Part shown: piece after piece, positions 52,836 through 62,965 of the stretch
Layout of the letters: every line of letters begins with the position of its first letter
How positions within the stretch are numbered: the first letter of the stretch is position 1
From: Emticicia sp. C21
GTDB taxonomy: Bacteria; Bacteroidota; Bacteroidia; Cytophagales; Spirosomataceae
Assembly: GCF_003418935.1 (NCBI RefSeq)
Contig: NZ_QVMT01000001.1
Span: 1,032,063-1,096,062, forward strand
DNA: 64,000 nucleotides
Direction: 5' to 3'
Notes under the pieces: model-generated
Told to the model about the DNA's origin: nothing
Databases searched by the model: none
The model's input: only the letters and a program-made list of their open reading frames with translations
Position numbers and translations under genes: made by a program

Positions 52836-53445
52836 TCTGGATAATATCGGTAAGAAATACCGGAACGAATGGATTTTTCGCTATGCCAATCTATCTTTCT
52901 CTGCCAAAGAAAGTTATACTTTCGTAGGACCGAATGGCAGCGGGAAATCCACTCTTTTACAAGTTATTTCGGGCATCTTACCTCAATCAGAAGGAGAAAT
53001 CACTTATACTACGGGTAGCCAGTCTGTAAGCATTGATGATGTTTACAAACAAATTGTCATTGCTGCCCCATATCTTGAACTGATAGAAGAATTTACATTG
53101 CTCGAAATGGTGGAATTTCATCAGAAATTCAAGCCATTTAAAAATCAAATCTCCCCTGCCCAACTGCTCGAACTTATACAGTTGGCTCCTCATAAAAACA
53201 AGCCGGTCAAGAATTTTTCATCAGGCATGAAACAGCGTCTGAAACTTGGCTTAGCCTTTTATTCTGATTGCCCCATAATTATGCTAGACGAGCCCACTTC
53301 TAACCTTGATGCACAGGCATCACAATGGTATCTAAGTCAAGTTGAAGAACATACGCAGGACCGTCTGTTGATTATCTGTTCTAATCAGCCAAGTGAGTAT
53401 GCTTTTTGTAAGAATATTGTTGATATAAGGGATTTTAAAAAGTGA
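52825..53445 (+). CDS. ABC transporter ATP-binding protein
   Basis: A 206-residue stand-alone ATPase. Walker A is GPNGSGKST (37-45 region), the signature NFSSGMKQRLKLG and Walker B IIMLDEPTSNLD. It starts with GTG 52825 inside lpxA, so it is translationally coupled to the lipid A operon, as is usual in Bacteroidota. No permease gene is adjacent; its membrane partner must lie elsewhere. A link to lipid or LPS handling is suggested by the context only. Confidence 0.92.
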   Translation: MTINLDNIGKKYRNEWIFRYANLSFSAKESYTFVGPNGSGKSTLLQVISGILPQSEGEITYTTGSQSVSIDDVYKQIVIAAPYLELIEEFTLLEMVEFHQKFKPFKNQISPAQLLELIQLAPHKNKPVKNFSSGMKQRLKLGLAFYSDCPIIMLDEPTSNLDAQASQWYLSQVEEHTQDRLLIICSNQPSEYAFCKNIVDIRDFKK

Positions 53446-53452
53446 TTTTCTT

Positions 53453-53557
53453 GTGTATGACGATTTTTCAAATCGTCGTTCAGCAAATATAATTGTGCGG
53501 TAAAATTCTACTAAATTAACAATCGACCACACAAACGATTTGAAAAATCGTTATACA
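53453..53557. repeat. Inverted pair of ACGATTT palindromes
   Basis: ACGATTT-TTC-AAATCGT (53460-53476) and ACGATTT-GAA-AAATCGT (53535-53551) are each self-complementary; with their outer flanks (GTGTATG and TATACA) the two are inverted copies of one another. The element lies between convergent genes and reaches the stop of queG (53551). The hairpin at 29724-29754 is a single arm of this family. Confidence 0.75.
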
Positions 53558-54489
53558 TCTGCTACAAACCCAATATTCCGCCGCAATCCCTCCAGTTTTG
53601 TTCTCTTCACTGCCGAACGACGAAAAATTTCCTGAAATAATTCCTCAGTAATTTCCTCCCAATCTTTCTTAGTAAATTCAGCTAACTGAGGATTCAGATT
53701 GAACTCCGGGGTAGTATGCGGACGGGCAAAGGAATTCCAGGGGCAGACATCCTGGCAAATATCACAGCCAAAAATCCAGTTATCCAATTTACCTTTTACT
53801 TCTTCTGGAATTGCTTCTTTCAGCTCGATAGTATAGTAGCTGATACATTTGCTACCATCCACTACATAAGGCTCTACAATGGCATCTGTGGGGCAGGCAT
53901 CGATACAACGGGTGCAGGTGCCGCAATAATCTTTTATCGCGCCATCGGGCTGTAATTCCAAATCACAGATGATTTCACCAATGAAGAAAAAACTACCTAT
54001 CTCACGGTTAATCAGATTGGTATGTTTGCCAACCCAGCCTACTCCGCTTTTCTTCGCCCAGGCCTTATCCATGACCGGAGCTGAATCGACGAAAACTCTG
54101 CCGTTTACCTCTCCTATTTCTTCCGAAATCATTTCCATCAAATCCTTTAGCTTGTCTTTCATCACGAAATGATAGTCCTTACCGTAAGCATATTTGGATA
54201 ATTTCAAGTCATCAGATTCCTGAGGCAACGTTTTTTCGGGATAATAATTCAGTATGAGTGTAATGACTGACTTGGCACCTTCTACTAATTGGCGAGGGTC
54301 GAGGCGCTTATCGAAATAATTGGCCATATAGGCCATTTTGCCATGATAGTTTTTGTTGAGCCATGCTTCCAGTCGTGGTGCTTCTTCTTCCAGAAATTCA
54401 GCCTTAGATATACCACAAAAATCAAAACCCAACTCTTGTGCTTTGGCTTTGATAAGATTGGCATATTTTACTGAATACGATTGAAGCAT
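53551..54489 (-). CDS. queG: Epoxyqueuosine reductase
   Basis: Reduces epoxyqueuosine to queuosine in tRNA, the last step of queuosine synthesis, using cobalamin and two iron-sulfur clusters. The 312 residues have the cobalamin-binding half (about 1-180, with [12 protein letters not shown] and the catalytic [22 protein letters not shown] stretch) and the ferredoxin-like half with [12 protein letters not shown] and CDICQDVCP, the two 4Fe-4S sites. It is convergent with the ABC ATPase gene and separated by palindromes. Confidence 0.96.
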   Translation of the reverse strand: MLQSYSVKYANLIKAKAQELGFDFCGISKAEFLEEEAPRLEAWLNKNYHGKMAYMANYFDKRLDPRQLVEGAKSVITLILNYYPEKTLPQESDDLKLSKYAYGKDYHFVMKDKLKDLMEMISEEIGEVNGRVFVDSAPVMDKAWAKKSGVGWVGKHTNLINREIGSFFFIGEIICDLELQPDGAIKDYCGTCTRCIDACPTDAIVEPYVVDGSKCISYYTIELKEAIPEEVKGKLDNWIFGCDICQDVCPWNSFARPHTTPEFNLNPQLAEFTKKDWEEITEELFQEIFRRSAVKRTKLEGLRRNIGFVADV

Positions 54490-54663
54490 GATGCAAATAT
54501 ACGCGTAATCATCGGGATAGATTCATTTAAACGTCAGCCAACTGATTTAACATATATTAATGCCCGAAAATAACCATTTTAGTTTTTTAATTTTTATCCC
54601 TCCCAATCAATCTCTATCTTTATCATAGTTTTATTTTTCCACAACAAAACAAATCTATTCCTC

Positions 54664-55287
54664 ATGAAAAAAAAGCTGTGTATCTCTCTCTTTCTATTTA
54701 TTTCTATCACAACTTTCGGACAGGTAATTCCTAAAGGCACGCGTTTTATAGGCGGCGATTTAAAATTCAATATAACGGAATCGAAAGTAAAAAGTGTGGT
54801 TCAAAATAACGTATTTATGATTGGTATTACCCCCTCTTTTACGAGTTTCACAAAAGATAATACCGCTTTTACTGTATCGTTAGGGTATTCTATTAATACT
54901 ACCGGATCTAAAGCATCGTTTAGCTCAGAACTTCTGAAAGCTTCAGTACACACTATTTCGGCGGGTTTTTATTTAAGCAATTACAAGATGTTTAACGAAA
55001 AATTCGGGGCGTCTATCCGATATGGTGGGGAAGTAGGATATTTGTTTACTACTACCTCGCTTACTGCCGATTCTGATGATCTCTTAAAGGGTGCGATACT
55101 TGATTTAAACGCAGGGCCGGGTGTTATCTATTTATTGAATGATAAATGGGCTATCGAAGGAGTAACCTCACTGGTTAATATAACCTCGGTTTACACTAAG
55201 TCTGGCGACCTGAGTAGCTATACAATGAGTACTAATATAAGTCTGAATCCATCAGTAGGCATCGGCTTCAGATACTTTTTGAAATAG
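54664..55287 (+). CDS. Outer-membrane beta-barrel-like protein
   Basis: A 207-residue exported protein with a signal peptide ending TTFGQ. The rest is a set of amphipathic strands (FIGGDLKFNITES, FTVSLGYSINTTGS, ASIRYGGEVGYLF) ending in GFRYFLK, the pattern of a small OmpA-like/porin family barrel of eight strands. Function unknown. Its 3' end overlaps lpxK by 20 bases in convergent orientation. Confidence 0.78.
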   Translation: MKKKLCISLFLFISITTFGQVIPKGTRFIGGDLKFNITESKVKSVVQNNVFMIGITPSFTSFTKDNTAFTVSLGYSINTTGSKASFSSELLKASVHTISAGFYLSNYKMFNEKFGASIRYGGEVGYLFTTTSLTADSDDLLKGAILDLNAGPGVIYLLNDKWAIEGVTSLVNITSVYTKSGDLSSYTMSTNISLNPSVGIGFRYFLK

Positions 55288-56317
55288 CTCTGGCAGCGTT
55301 TGATAGAATGAATTTATCAAAATCATTTTTATCAGAGATAATGACGTCAATCGGAATATAAAAGAATTTTTCAAGCTCTTGCTCAATCAGCAAGGGCTTT
55401 ATTTTTACCATGTCTTTCTCGGTCGTGATGATTTGCTGTGCGGGGTTTTGAGTATCAAGCAACGCATCGATTTCTTTTCTTGAAAAAGCGAAATGATCCG
55501 GGTAATCTCTTGCCTTCTCAATCTTATATCCTTTCTTCTGTAAATACTGCTGAAATACCTCTGGCTTGGCAATGGCAGTTACAACAGTTGCAGGGTTTTC
55601 AGAGATAAAAGCCTTATCACCTACATAAGATGCAATTGCATTATAGTGAATTCGAGAAAAGAAAACAGGGGTATTTGCGAAAGTATACTGGCTTATACTC
55701 GTCTTCATTTCTTCTTTTATTTGAGCAGAAACTTCCTCCGGGCATTTGGTCACAATCACTACATGGGCTCTGTTGGCACTTCGGCGAATATCTCTCAGCT
55801 TGCCAACCGGTACCAAATAATCTTTGTAAAAAGGTCGATTATAATCACATAAGAGCAGATTAAGATGTGGGGCGATTTTGCGGTGTTGAAAAGCATCATC
55901 CAGAATAACTAATTCATTATCCGGGAAAGTAGCCTGAATCTGGTTTACTCCTTGTACCCTGTTTTCGCACACTATTACCTTTATTTTATCCTTGAATTTC
56001 AGATAGTATTGCATAGGTTCGTCGCCTATGGTTTTGGCGTTGACGGTATTATCTGCCAATACAAAACCTTTGGTCTGGCGCTTATATCCCCGGCTCAAGA
56101 TACTGGTCTTGTATTGATTGCTCAATAAATTAACCAGGTATTCTACATGAGGGGTTTTTCCTGTGCCACCCAGATTCAGATTTCCTACATTAATTGTAAA
56201 CACATCGGGTTGAGTACTTTTGAGTATGCCATTATCGTACAGCCAGTTTCTTATGTAGACCACACAGGTCAACAAAATTGTAATAGGAAATAAGACTATA
56301 CGTAAAATAAAGAACAT
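55268..56317 (-). CDS. lpxK: Tetraacyldisaccharide 4'-kinase
   Basis: Phosphorylates the lipid A disaccharide at 4'. The 349 residues start with a membrane-associated helix (ILRIVLFPITILLTCVVY), then the P-loop LNLGGTGKTPHVEYL, the DEPMQYYLK-type GDEPMQYY motif, the LDDAFQHRKI metal site and the ITTEKDMVKI segment. These are family hallmarks. It is a separate transcription unit from the lpxD-lpxC-lpxA operon but lies within a few kilobases. The overlap with the beta-barrel gene is at the 3' ends. Confidence 0.95.
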   Translation of the reverse strand: MFFILRIVLFPITILLTCVVYIRNWLYDNGILKSTQPDVFTINVGNLNLGGTGKTPHVEYLVNLLSNQYKTSILSRGYKRQTKGFVLADNTVNAKTIGDEPMQYYLKFKDKIKVIVCENRVQGVNQIQATFPDNELVILDDAFQHRKIAPHLNLLLCDYNRPFYKDYLVPVGKLRDIRRSANRAHVVIVTKCPEEVSAQIKEEMKTSISQYTFANTPVFFSRIHYNAIASYVGDKAFISENPATVVTAIAKPEVFQQYLQKKGYKIEKARDYPDHFAFSRKEIDALLDTQNPAQQIITTEKDMVKIKPLLIEQELEKFFYIPIDVIISDKNDFDKFILSNAARAISKSI

Positions 56318-56431
56318 CGGAAATTTTATGAGAGTATGCAGATCAATACCATTACATCAATTTTTTTATACTTTTTCGGTATAAAACAATACAAACTGGG
56401 TTATCTGTGACATAAAAAATAAAACTTTCTG

Positions 56432-56439
56432 TACTTTTG
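56432..56439 (+). promoter_or_regulatory. Candidate -7 element for the menC-like gene
   Basis: TACTTTTG fits TAnnTTTG exactly and ends 20 bases before the start codon, so the mRNA leader would be very short. No clear TTTG -33 box is present at the right distance. Confidence 0.4.
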
Positions 56440-56459
56440 CAAACTTACGCATTTTTTCG

Positions 56460-57548
56460 ATGGGGCTGAAAGCTAAATGGTTTAAACACTTATTGAAGTT
56501 CAAATTTGAAGCGGGGACGTCTCGTGGTGTTTATACCGAGAAAGAAACTTTTATTTTACACATATCTGATACCGCGAATCCCACGGTTTTCGGATTGGGT
56601 GAAATTGCCCCCCTGGCTGGTTTGAGTATTGATTATGTACCTGATTTCGAACAGGTATTGAATAACGTATGCGATACTTTCAACAGTCTTGATTTGGAGG
56701 TTTTTCCGTGGAATCTCAATATTATTCTCTCGCAATTAATTGATGATGCTTTTCCCTCTGTAAAATTCGGCTTTGAAACCGCTCTGCTCGATGTAATGAA
56801 TGGAGGTAAAAGAATCATCTTTGAAAATGATTTTATTGATGGCCGAAAGACCATTCCTATTAATGGTCTAGTATGGATGGGGAGTAAAGAATTTATGGTG
56901 AATCAGGTAGAAGAAAAACTGGAAGCAGGATTCAATACCCTGAAACTTAAAATAGGTGCTATTAATTTTCAGGATGAGTTGAGTATTCTGGCATCTATCA
57001 GAGAAAGATTTTCGCCTGAGCAAATCAGTTTACGCGTAGATGCCAATGGGGCATTTGCTGTAGAAGAAGCCGGACAAAAATTAGCTGCTTTAAGCACTTA
57101 TCAACTCCATAGTATAGAGCAACCGATTAAAGCTTACCAGACTGAGGCAATGGCTAGTCTGAGTGAAAAAAGTCCTGTACCGATTGCTTTAGATGAAGAA
57201 CTGATTGGCGTGAGCGATTATGTGCAGAAAATGCAGTTGCTCAAAAAGATAAAACCTCAATATATTATATTGAAACCTACCCTATTGGGTGGTTTGCAAC
57301 ATTGCCGGGAATGGATTGAAATTGCTACCAGACTACAGATTGGCTGGTGGATTACTTCTGCCCTTGAATCGAATATAGGATTAAACGCCATTGCACAATT
57401 TACTGCCGAATACAAAAATCCTCTTCCGCAAGGCTTAGGTACTGGCGGATTATATCATAATAATATAGATGGCCCACTTACTGTTGAAAATGGTAGCCTA
57501 AGATATGATATTAAGAAAGCTTGGGATTTGAGTATTTTGAATTATTAG
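56460..57548 (+). CDS. menC: Enolase-superfamily enzyme, probably o-succinylbenzoate synthase
   Basis: Dehydrates SHCHC to o-succinylbenzoate in menaquinone synthesis, or may be a related dipeptide epimerase. The 362 residues show the muconate-lactonising fold: a catalytic lysine in LKLKIG, metal ligands in RVDANGAF, the Glu in SIEQPI, the DEE of ALDEELIG, and a second lysine in KPTLLGG. The KPTLLGG and ALESNIGL segments resemble MenC. The presence of isochorismate synthase at 10432 fits this reading, but the two genes are 45 kb apart and epimerase activity cannot be excluded. Confidence 0.78.
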   Translation: MGLKAKWFKHLLKFKFEAGTSRGVYTEKETFILHISDTANPTVFGLGEIAPLAGLSIDYVPDFEQVLNNVCDTFNSLDLEVFPWNLNIILSQLIDDAFPSVKFGFETALLDVMNGGKRIIFENDFIDGRKTIPINGLVWMGSKEFMVNQVEEKLEAGFNTLKLKIGAINFQDELSILASIRERFSPEQISLRVDANGAFAVEEAGQKLAALSTYQLHSIEQPIKAYQTEAMASLSEKSPVPIALDEELIGVSDYVQKMQLLKKIKPQYIILKPTLLGGLQHCREWIEIATRLQIGWWITSALESNIGLNAIAQFTAEYKNPLPQGLGTGGLYHNNIDGPLTVENGSLRYDIKKAWDLSILNY

Positions 57549-57558
57549 AGCAAAGACT

Positions 57559-57715
57559 TGTGTGGCACGCGTATACTCGTCCGAAAAAGCGCGTACCACG
57601 CATAAGCACTCCTACCAATTATGCCATTTTTTTTATTATTTGGATAAAATTTAAATTCATTCCCCAAAATATGCGTGACACGGCCTTTTGCGGACGAGTA
57701 TAGCCGTGCCACACA
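57559..57715. repeat. Inverted pair of GC-rich arms, TGTGGCACG type
   Basis: Arms at 57559-57604 and 57670-57715 are about 90% complementary (46 bases each); each arm also contains a partial palindrome of its own (GTGGCACGCG with CGCGTACCAC in arm 1). The core is AT-rich with a T-run. It lies between the ends of menC and the McrB-like gene, where mcrC would normally follow. Confidence 0.75.
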
Positions 57716-57718
57716 GGC

Positions 57719-59227
57719 CTAAGAATAAATACTTTTCAATATCTCAGCATTTAACTCCTGATTAATTATATACCGATAAGTTTCGTCGTCATAATTATCC
57801 AGATTTTTGCCGAATACTTCTCTCGTTCTGATGGTTTCGCGCAGAATAATTTCCTGGCCTAAAATCAAACGTACTTTCTCCCAATCGTTATAGAAATACT
57901 CTTGTAACAAGGGAATAATTTTATTCAGGAATACCCGATGCAGTTCTTCTGCAGATTCTATTTCAAGAAAATAAGCGTGACCGATGGTATGATTACGGTC
58001 TAGCAAAAACTCTATACGTTGATTGAGTCTGGTCAGAAGTTTTTCTAAATCAATGCCCTGTATCTCTTTTAACAGATAAGGCTTGGGCATTAGCTCCTGA
58101 AATTCAAACCTTCGTCTCAGAGCCAGGTCTAATAAGGCAATTGAGCGATCGGTAGTGTTCATGGTACCCACAATATGTAGATTGGCAGGAACACCAAAAC
58201 GCTCCTTTGAGTAAGGAAGCGTCAATGAGAGTTCGTTAGATGCTCCCAAGCGTTTATCATTCTCAATAAGGGTGATTAGTTCACCAAAAACTTTTGAGAT
58301 ATTTGCGCGGTTCAGTTCATCTATAATCAATACGTGGCTTTCAGCGTTTTTAAATTTCTTTTCCCGGTTTTCTTTCTTATCATCAATGCAAGCGGTAAAG
58401 CTATGGTATCCGGCCTTTTTCAAAGCTTCCAGGCAGGCTTTATAGAAAATACCTTTTACTACTTCATAATGCACCTGTCCGCCTTTGGTAACAGGTCTGA
58501 GACCCTCTATAAATTCTTCATAGCTATATGATTGATGAAAAGTAATGAACTGGGCATGAGTCTTCTGGGCAATCTGTTGGGCTTCAAAAGTTTTGCCTGT
58601 ACCCGGAGGACCATAATAGACCAGATTAAGCGGAATATCCAGTTTTACTACATATGCTGGGTCATCTTCCTTTACCTCCACGAGGTGTTCATCCTGCGGT
58701 GAATATGGAGTATTCGGATTATCAATTTCCCAGAAAAGTTCGTTGCGCAAGTTTTCGTTTTCAGCAATCTCGTATATATAAGGATTATGGCGCTCTTTTC
58801 TGGCGCTTGATACAGCCATCGCTTTCAACTCTTCCAGACATTCCTGCCAGCCACTTCTGATTTTTGTATCATCGATCAAATGCTTCTGTTCAAAAGGAAT
58901 ATGTGCGTAAAAGTAATCAGGATTACTCAGCGGTGAAATTTCAATAGTTTCGTGTTTTGAGAATAACTGCTCATGACGTTTACAGAATATCATGTCAAAC
59001 CACACCCCTTTTTTACGTCGGAAATCCAGAGCAATATAGTTATTTATATTGGCCGTAATTGCCTTGTCTTTTCGTATAGAAAAGGCTATCCGAGGGTCGT
59101 CTACTCCCAGGTTAGTCACCTCTATCAATTCTTGTAAAAGTACAAAAAATCGCAAAGAAGCCTCTTTATTATCTATTTCTTGTAGTTTTTTTATAAGCAA
59201 TCCTTTGTTACCAGTCGGTGCATTCAT
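57719..59227 (-). CDS. McrB-like AAA+ GTPase/ATPase, orphan
   Basis: A 502-residue AAA+ protein starting at ATG 59227 (MNAPTGNKG); a TTG 24 bases upstream is rejected. Residues 1-180 are an unassigned N-terminal domain, probably the specificity or target-binding part. The motor has Walker [11 protein letters not shown] near 205-212, Walker [15 protein letters not shown], the McrB signature MNTTDRSIA near 355, and an arginine finger region [10 protein letters not shown]. In known systems McrB uses GTP to drive the McrC nuclease against modified DNA. No McrC gene follows: only a palindromic element and menC lie downstream. Confidence 0.88.
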   Translation of the reverse strand: MNAPTGNKGLLIKKLQEIDNKEASLRFFVLLQELIEVTNLGVDDPRIAFSIRKDKAITANINNYIALDFRRKKGVWFDMIFCKRHEQLFSKHETIEISPLSNPDYFYAHIPFEQKHLIDDTKIRSGWQECLEELKAMAVSSARKERHNPYIYEIAENENLRNELFWEIDNPNTPYSPQDEHLVEVKEDDPAYVVKLDIPLNLVYYGPPGTGKTFEAQQIAQKTHAQFITFHQSYSYEEFIEGLRPVTKGGQVHYEVVKGIFYKACLEALKKAGYHSFTACIDDKKENREKKFKNAESHVLIIDELNRANISKVFGELITLIENDKRLGASNELSLTLPYSKERFGVPANLHIVGTMNTTDRSIALLDLALRRRFEFQELMPKPYLLKEIQGIDLEKLLTRLNQRIEFLLDRNHTIGHAYFLEIESAEELHRVFLNKIIPLLQEYFYNDWEKVRLILGQEIILRETIRTREVFGKNLDNYDDETYRYIINQELNAEILKSIYS

Positions 59228-59654
59228 TCTTTGTCTATATATTTTTTTCAATCATATCAACAATATTTTTTTTCGTCGCAACAAAATGACTTTTCATTTT
59301 TTATGAGTAGTACATATGTACTTGTACTTTAAAAAGAATATTCTTTTTAACCAAAAATAAGTAAAAATCACTAAACAAAGACCTTAAAAAAGCACAACAA
59401 CATACGTATATCAATAATATCAGAATAATATTTGGAATTTTGACAAATCAATAAAATATATTAAAACTTTGCACTCTATTTATAAAATTAATGATTTAAC
59501 AAAGTTTTTTATAAATTTTCTTGCATTTACTTTCTTTTAATCTAAAAAAAGTATAAGTTTATTTTATGATGTGAAAGAATAGTTATTTTATCCTTTTTGT
59601 AAAAATAGTTATTTCTGCCGCATCATGCGTTAATAAACCTAAACTAAACTGTTC
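59228..59654 (+). promoter_or_regulatory. Gene-free AT-rich region before susC
   Basis: 427 very AT-rich bases between divergent genes. TTTG (59439-59442) and AAACTTTG (59464-59471), 21 bases apart, form a weak promoter candidate that would leave a leader of about 175 bases. No repeat, RNA gene or ORF is supported. The long leader could hold a regulatory structure, but I see no clear stem. Confidence 0.35.
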
Positions 59655-62600
59655 ATGAAAAAAACTCTACTTCTCAGTTTACTGGGGGTCTGGCTTGCTA
59701 TTGCCGCTACTGCGCAAACAAGGAAGATTACCGGTAAAGTGACCTCATCCGACGATGGCTCTTCATTGCCCGGCGTTTCAGTTCAAGTAAAAGGTACCTC
59801 CAAAGGTACACAAACAGATGTAGATGGCAATTATTCTATTGAAGCCACTACAGGCGCTACCCTTGTTTTCAGTTTTGTTGGTATGAACACTCTCGAAGAA
59901 AAAGTGGGCAACCAATCTGTTATTAATGTTTCTTTAGGTGGCGATACCAAACAACTTTCAGAAGTTGTGGTAACGGCCATTGGTATTCAACGCGAAAAAC
60001 GTGCTTTAGCGTATGCTGTATCAAATGTAAAGGCAGACGATTTACAACAACGCTCTGAGCCCGATGCCTTACGGGCGCTGAATGGTAAAGTACCAGGCGT
60101 AAACATCATTGCCGGTGGTGGTGCTCCAGGACAAGCCACTCGTATTACCATTAGGGGTAACAACTCATTCGCCGGAAACAACCAACCACTATTCGTAGTA
60201 GATGGTATTCCGTTTGATAACTCAGTAAATGCTACTGATGGTTTCAACCAGAATACGGTTACTTCTAACCGTGCTTATGACATCGACCCTAATAACGTTG
60301 AGTCGCTCACTGTATTAAAAGGTGCTGCGGCATCGGCGCTTTATGGTTCTCGGGCGGCTAATGGTGTAGTGGTTATTACCACAAAAGCCGGAAGTAAAAA
60401 TGCTAAAAAAGGTTTAGAAATAACCTATGCATCTTCTTACTCAGTTGAAAAAATTTCTACTGTACCCGAATACCAGGATACTTATACACAGGGTTCAAAC
60501 CAAACGTATAATGGTGGTTTTATTGGTAACTGGGGAACAGTATTCCCTTCAGAAGTAGACCGTGTAAATCAGGCCTTAGGCTTTGAACGTTACTCTAAGA
60601 TTATTGATTCTAACTATCCTGCCGGACAGGTTCCTCACCCATTAGTTGGGGTAGCTTATGGGGCAGCACGTTATACTTCTGTATTCCCGAATTTGCTTGA
60701 TGCCAATGGCAAACCGGTAGGTGTTGAATTGAAACCGCATGATATTATCGGGGGGTTCTTCCGTACAGGTAATGTATTTGAAAACAGCCTGAATATTTCT
60801 TCAACCGGTGATAAAACTACTATCAGTGCCGGGGCTTCATGCATGACCAACAAAGGGATTATCCCAAATTCAACAGCAAGCCGCACTACCCTCAACTTTG
60901 GAGGTAATGCGGTTCTGGCTAATAAAATCACAATGAGCGGTAATGTAAACTATGTAAATACTGACCAGCAATCGCCACAATCAGGAGCAGGTTATTATGC
61001 TGATTATGGTGGACTAGGCTTTGGCGGTTCAATTTACGGTCGTTTATTCTATCAGCCTCGTAACTACGATTTGAACGGATACCCATTCGAAAATCCGGTT
61101 GATGGCTCGAACGTATATTTCCGTGCTTTAGATAACCCGCTCTGGACAGCCAAATACAATTTATATAATAGTACTGTAAACCGTGTATTTGGTAATATGG
61201 CCTTGAATTATGATGTAACTCCATGGTTGAACCTGACGGCCAAAGGCGGGGTGAATACTTATAGCGAGGTGCGTCGTAATGTTTTTCGTCCGGGCGGGGT
61301 GAGTGTTCCGCTAGGTAATGTAAGCCGTCGTGATATTACTAATACCGAAATCGACTTTACTTTCCTTGCCACAGCTACCAAGGATATTGGTGAGAAACTG
61401 AATATGCGTTTGATGGTAGGTTATAATGCCAACCAACGTAGCAAGAATATCAGCTATGTGACGGGTAATACAGTTATTGACCCTAACCTGCCAATTGTGG
61501 GTGGTACCAATGCACAGTTTGCTTCTGAATATCGTGAGAAAAGAAGATTATATGGCTTCTTTGCTGAATATACTGCAGGATATAACAATATTTTGTTCCT
61601 GACGGCAACCATCCGTAACGACCACTCTTCTACTTTGCCGAAAGCCAACAACAGTTATCTATACCCGTCAGTAAGTGCTTCATTCGTGTTCTCTGAAGCA
61701 TTAAAGATACCAACCAATGTATTAAGTTTTGGTAAACTACGTGCCAACTATGCTAAAGTAGGTAAAGATGCCGATCCATATCAGGTATACACTGCCTACA
61801 ACTTAGGGGCTACTTATTATAATGCTACCCCTATTTCTTCAGAAAGTTTACCGACTACGCTTAACAATTCAGGCTTAAAACCGGAGTTTACATCAGAAGT
61901 AGAAGTTGGGGCCGAATTGCAATTCTTCAAAAATCGTATTGGTCTTGACATCGCTTATTTCGATCGTACTTCAACTGATTTAATTGTTACGGCTCGTATC
62001 CCTACCTCAACAGGTTTTGATTATAAAGCAACCAATGCCGGAAAAATCAAGAATAATGGTATTGAGATCGGTCTGAATCTGGTGCCTGTAAAACTTAGCA
62101 ATGGCTTTACCTGGAATTCATTTGTGGCGTTTACCCGTCTACGTTCCGAAATAGTTGATGCTGGCCCAAGTGGTGAACTGTTCTTAGGTGGCACTGGTCT
62201 TTCTGCCACTGGTACTATGCACCGCAATGGTTACCCGTATGGTATGATTTATGGCTCGAAAAACTCTCGTAGCGATGATGACAAACTATTAATCAGCCCT
62301 ATCAACGGATTACCGATTCTTAGTCCGACTTCTGACATCCTGGCTAATCCGGCTCCTAAGTTTACAGTAGGCTGGACAAACACTTTCACCTTTAAAGGTT
62401 TCACCCTGACAGCCCTGATGGATTACCGTCATGGAGGTAGCATGTTCTCGGCAACGGCGGCTTCTTTGTTGTTGAGAGGTCAGTTGAAAAACTCAGAAGA
62501 CCGCGAAGGTATGCGTGTGATTCCGGGTATATTAGGAGATCCTCAGACCTATAAACCATTGCTAGACGAAGCAGGCAAACAAATCAGAAATACGATTCCG

Positions 62601-62936
62601 ATGACGGCCTTTCAATATCATTTCTCTAGTGGTTACGGTGCTTATGGTGCCGATGAAACTAATATTTATGATATTACAACCATTCGTCTGCGTGAGGTTT
62701 CTTTAGGTTATGTGATTCCGAAATCTGCTTTGAAAAAAGTGCTTCCATTCTTTGGTAGCGCCAGAATCTCAGCCTCAGGTAGAAACCTTTGGTTCAAAGC
62801 GCCAAATATGCTTGAGGGCCTGAACTTCGACCCAGAAGTATTATCAAACTTTGCGGACTCGAACATTCAGGGTTTCGACTTAGGTGCTGCTCCTTCTACC
62901 CGTCGTTATGGAGTCAACCTTGCAGTAACATTCTAA
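59655..62936 (+). CDS. SusC/RagA-family TonB-dependent outer-membrane transporter
   Basis: A 1093-residue outer-membrane importer for glycans, peptides or other large substrates. A signal peptide ends ATAQ (21). A carboxypeptidase-regulatory-like domain follows (about 24-105, KITGKVTSSDDGSSLPGVSVQVKG), then the plug (about 115-230, with the SusC signatures VVTAIGI, NNQPLFVVDGIPFDN and LKGAAASALYGSRAANGVVVITT) and a 22-strand barrel ending in YGVNLAVTF. It forms a pair with the SusD-type lipoprotein 30 bases downstream; the substrate is unknown, as no sigma or enzyme genes are visible in the window. Confidence 0.96.
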   Translation: MKKTLLLSLLGVWLAIAATAQTRKITGKVTSSDDGSSLPGVSVQVKGTSKGTQTDVDGNYSIEATTGATLVFSFVGMNTLEEKVGNQSVINVSLGGDTKQLSEVVVTAIGIQREKRALAYAVSNVKADDLQQRSEPDALRALNGKVPGVNIIAGGGAPGQATRITIRGNNSFAGNNQPLFVVDGIPFDNSVNATDGFNQNTVTSNRAYDIDPNNVESLTVLKGAAASALYGSRAANGVVVITTKAGSKNAKKGLEITYASSYSVEKISTVPEYQDTYTQGSNQTYNGGFIGNWGTVFPSEVDRVNQALGFERYSKIIDSNYPAGQVPHPLVGVAYGAARYTSVFPNLLDANGKPVGVELKPHDIIGGFFRTGNVFENSLNISSTGDKTTISAGASCMTNKGIIPNSTASRTTLNFGGNAVLANKITMSGNVNYVNTDQQSPQSGAGYYADYGGLGFGGSIYGRLFYQPRNYDLNGYPFENPVDGSNVYFRALDNPLWTAKYNLYNSTVNRVFGNMALNYDVTPWLNLTAKGGVNTYSEVRRNVFRPGGVSVPLGNVSRRDITNTEIDFTFLATATKDIGEKLNMRLMVGYNANQRSKNISYVTGNTVIDPNLPIVGGTNAQFASEYREKRRLYGFFAEYTAGYNNILFLTATIRNDHSSTLPKANNSYLYPSVSASFVFSEALKIPTNVLSFGKLRANYAKVGKDADPYQVYTAYNLGATYYNATPISSESLPTTLNNSGLKPEFTSEVEVGAELQFFKNRIGLDIAYFDRTSTDLIVTARIPTSTGFDYKATNAGKIKNNGIEIGLNLVPVKLSNGFTWNSFVAFTRLRSEIVDAGPSGELFLGGTGLSATGTMHRNGYPYGMIYGSKNSRSDDDKLLISPINGLPILSPTSDILANPAPKFTVGWTNTFTFKGFTLTALMDYRHGGSMFSATAASLLLRGQLKNSEDREGMRVIPGILGDPQTYKPLLDEAGKQIRNTIPMTAFQYHFSSGYGAYGADETNIYDITTIRLREVSLGYVIPKSALKKVLPFFGSARISASGRNLWFKAPNMLEGLNFDPEVLSNFADSNIQGFDLGAAPSTRRYGVNLAVTF

Positions 62937-62965
62937 TTCAGGGAACTACCTAAACATCAGAAACA

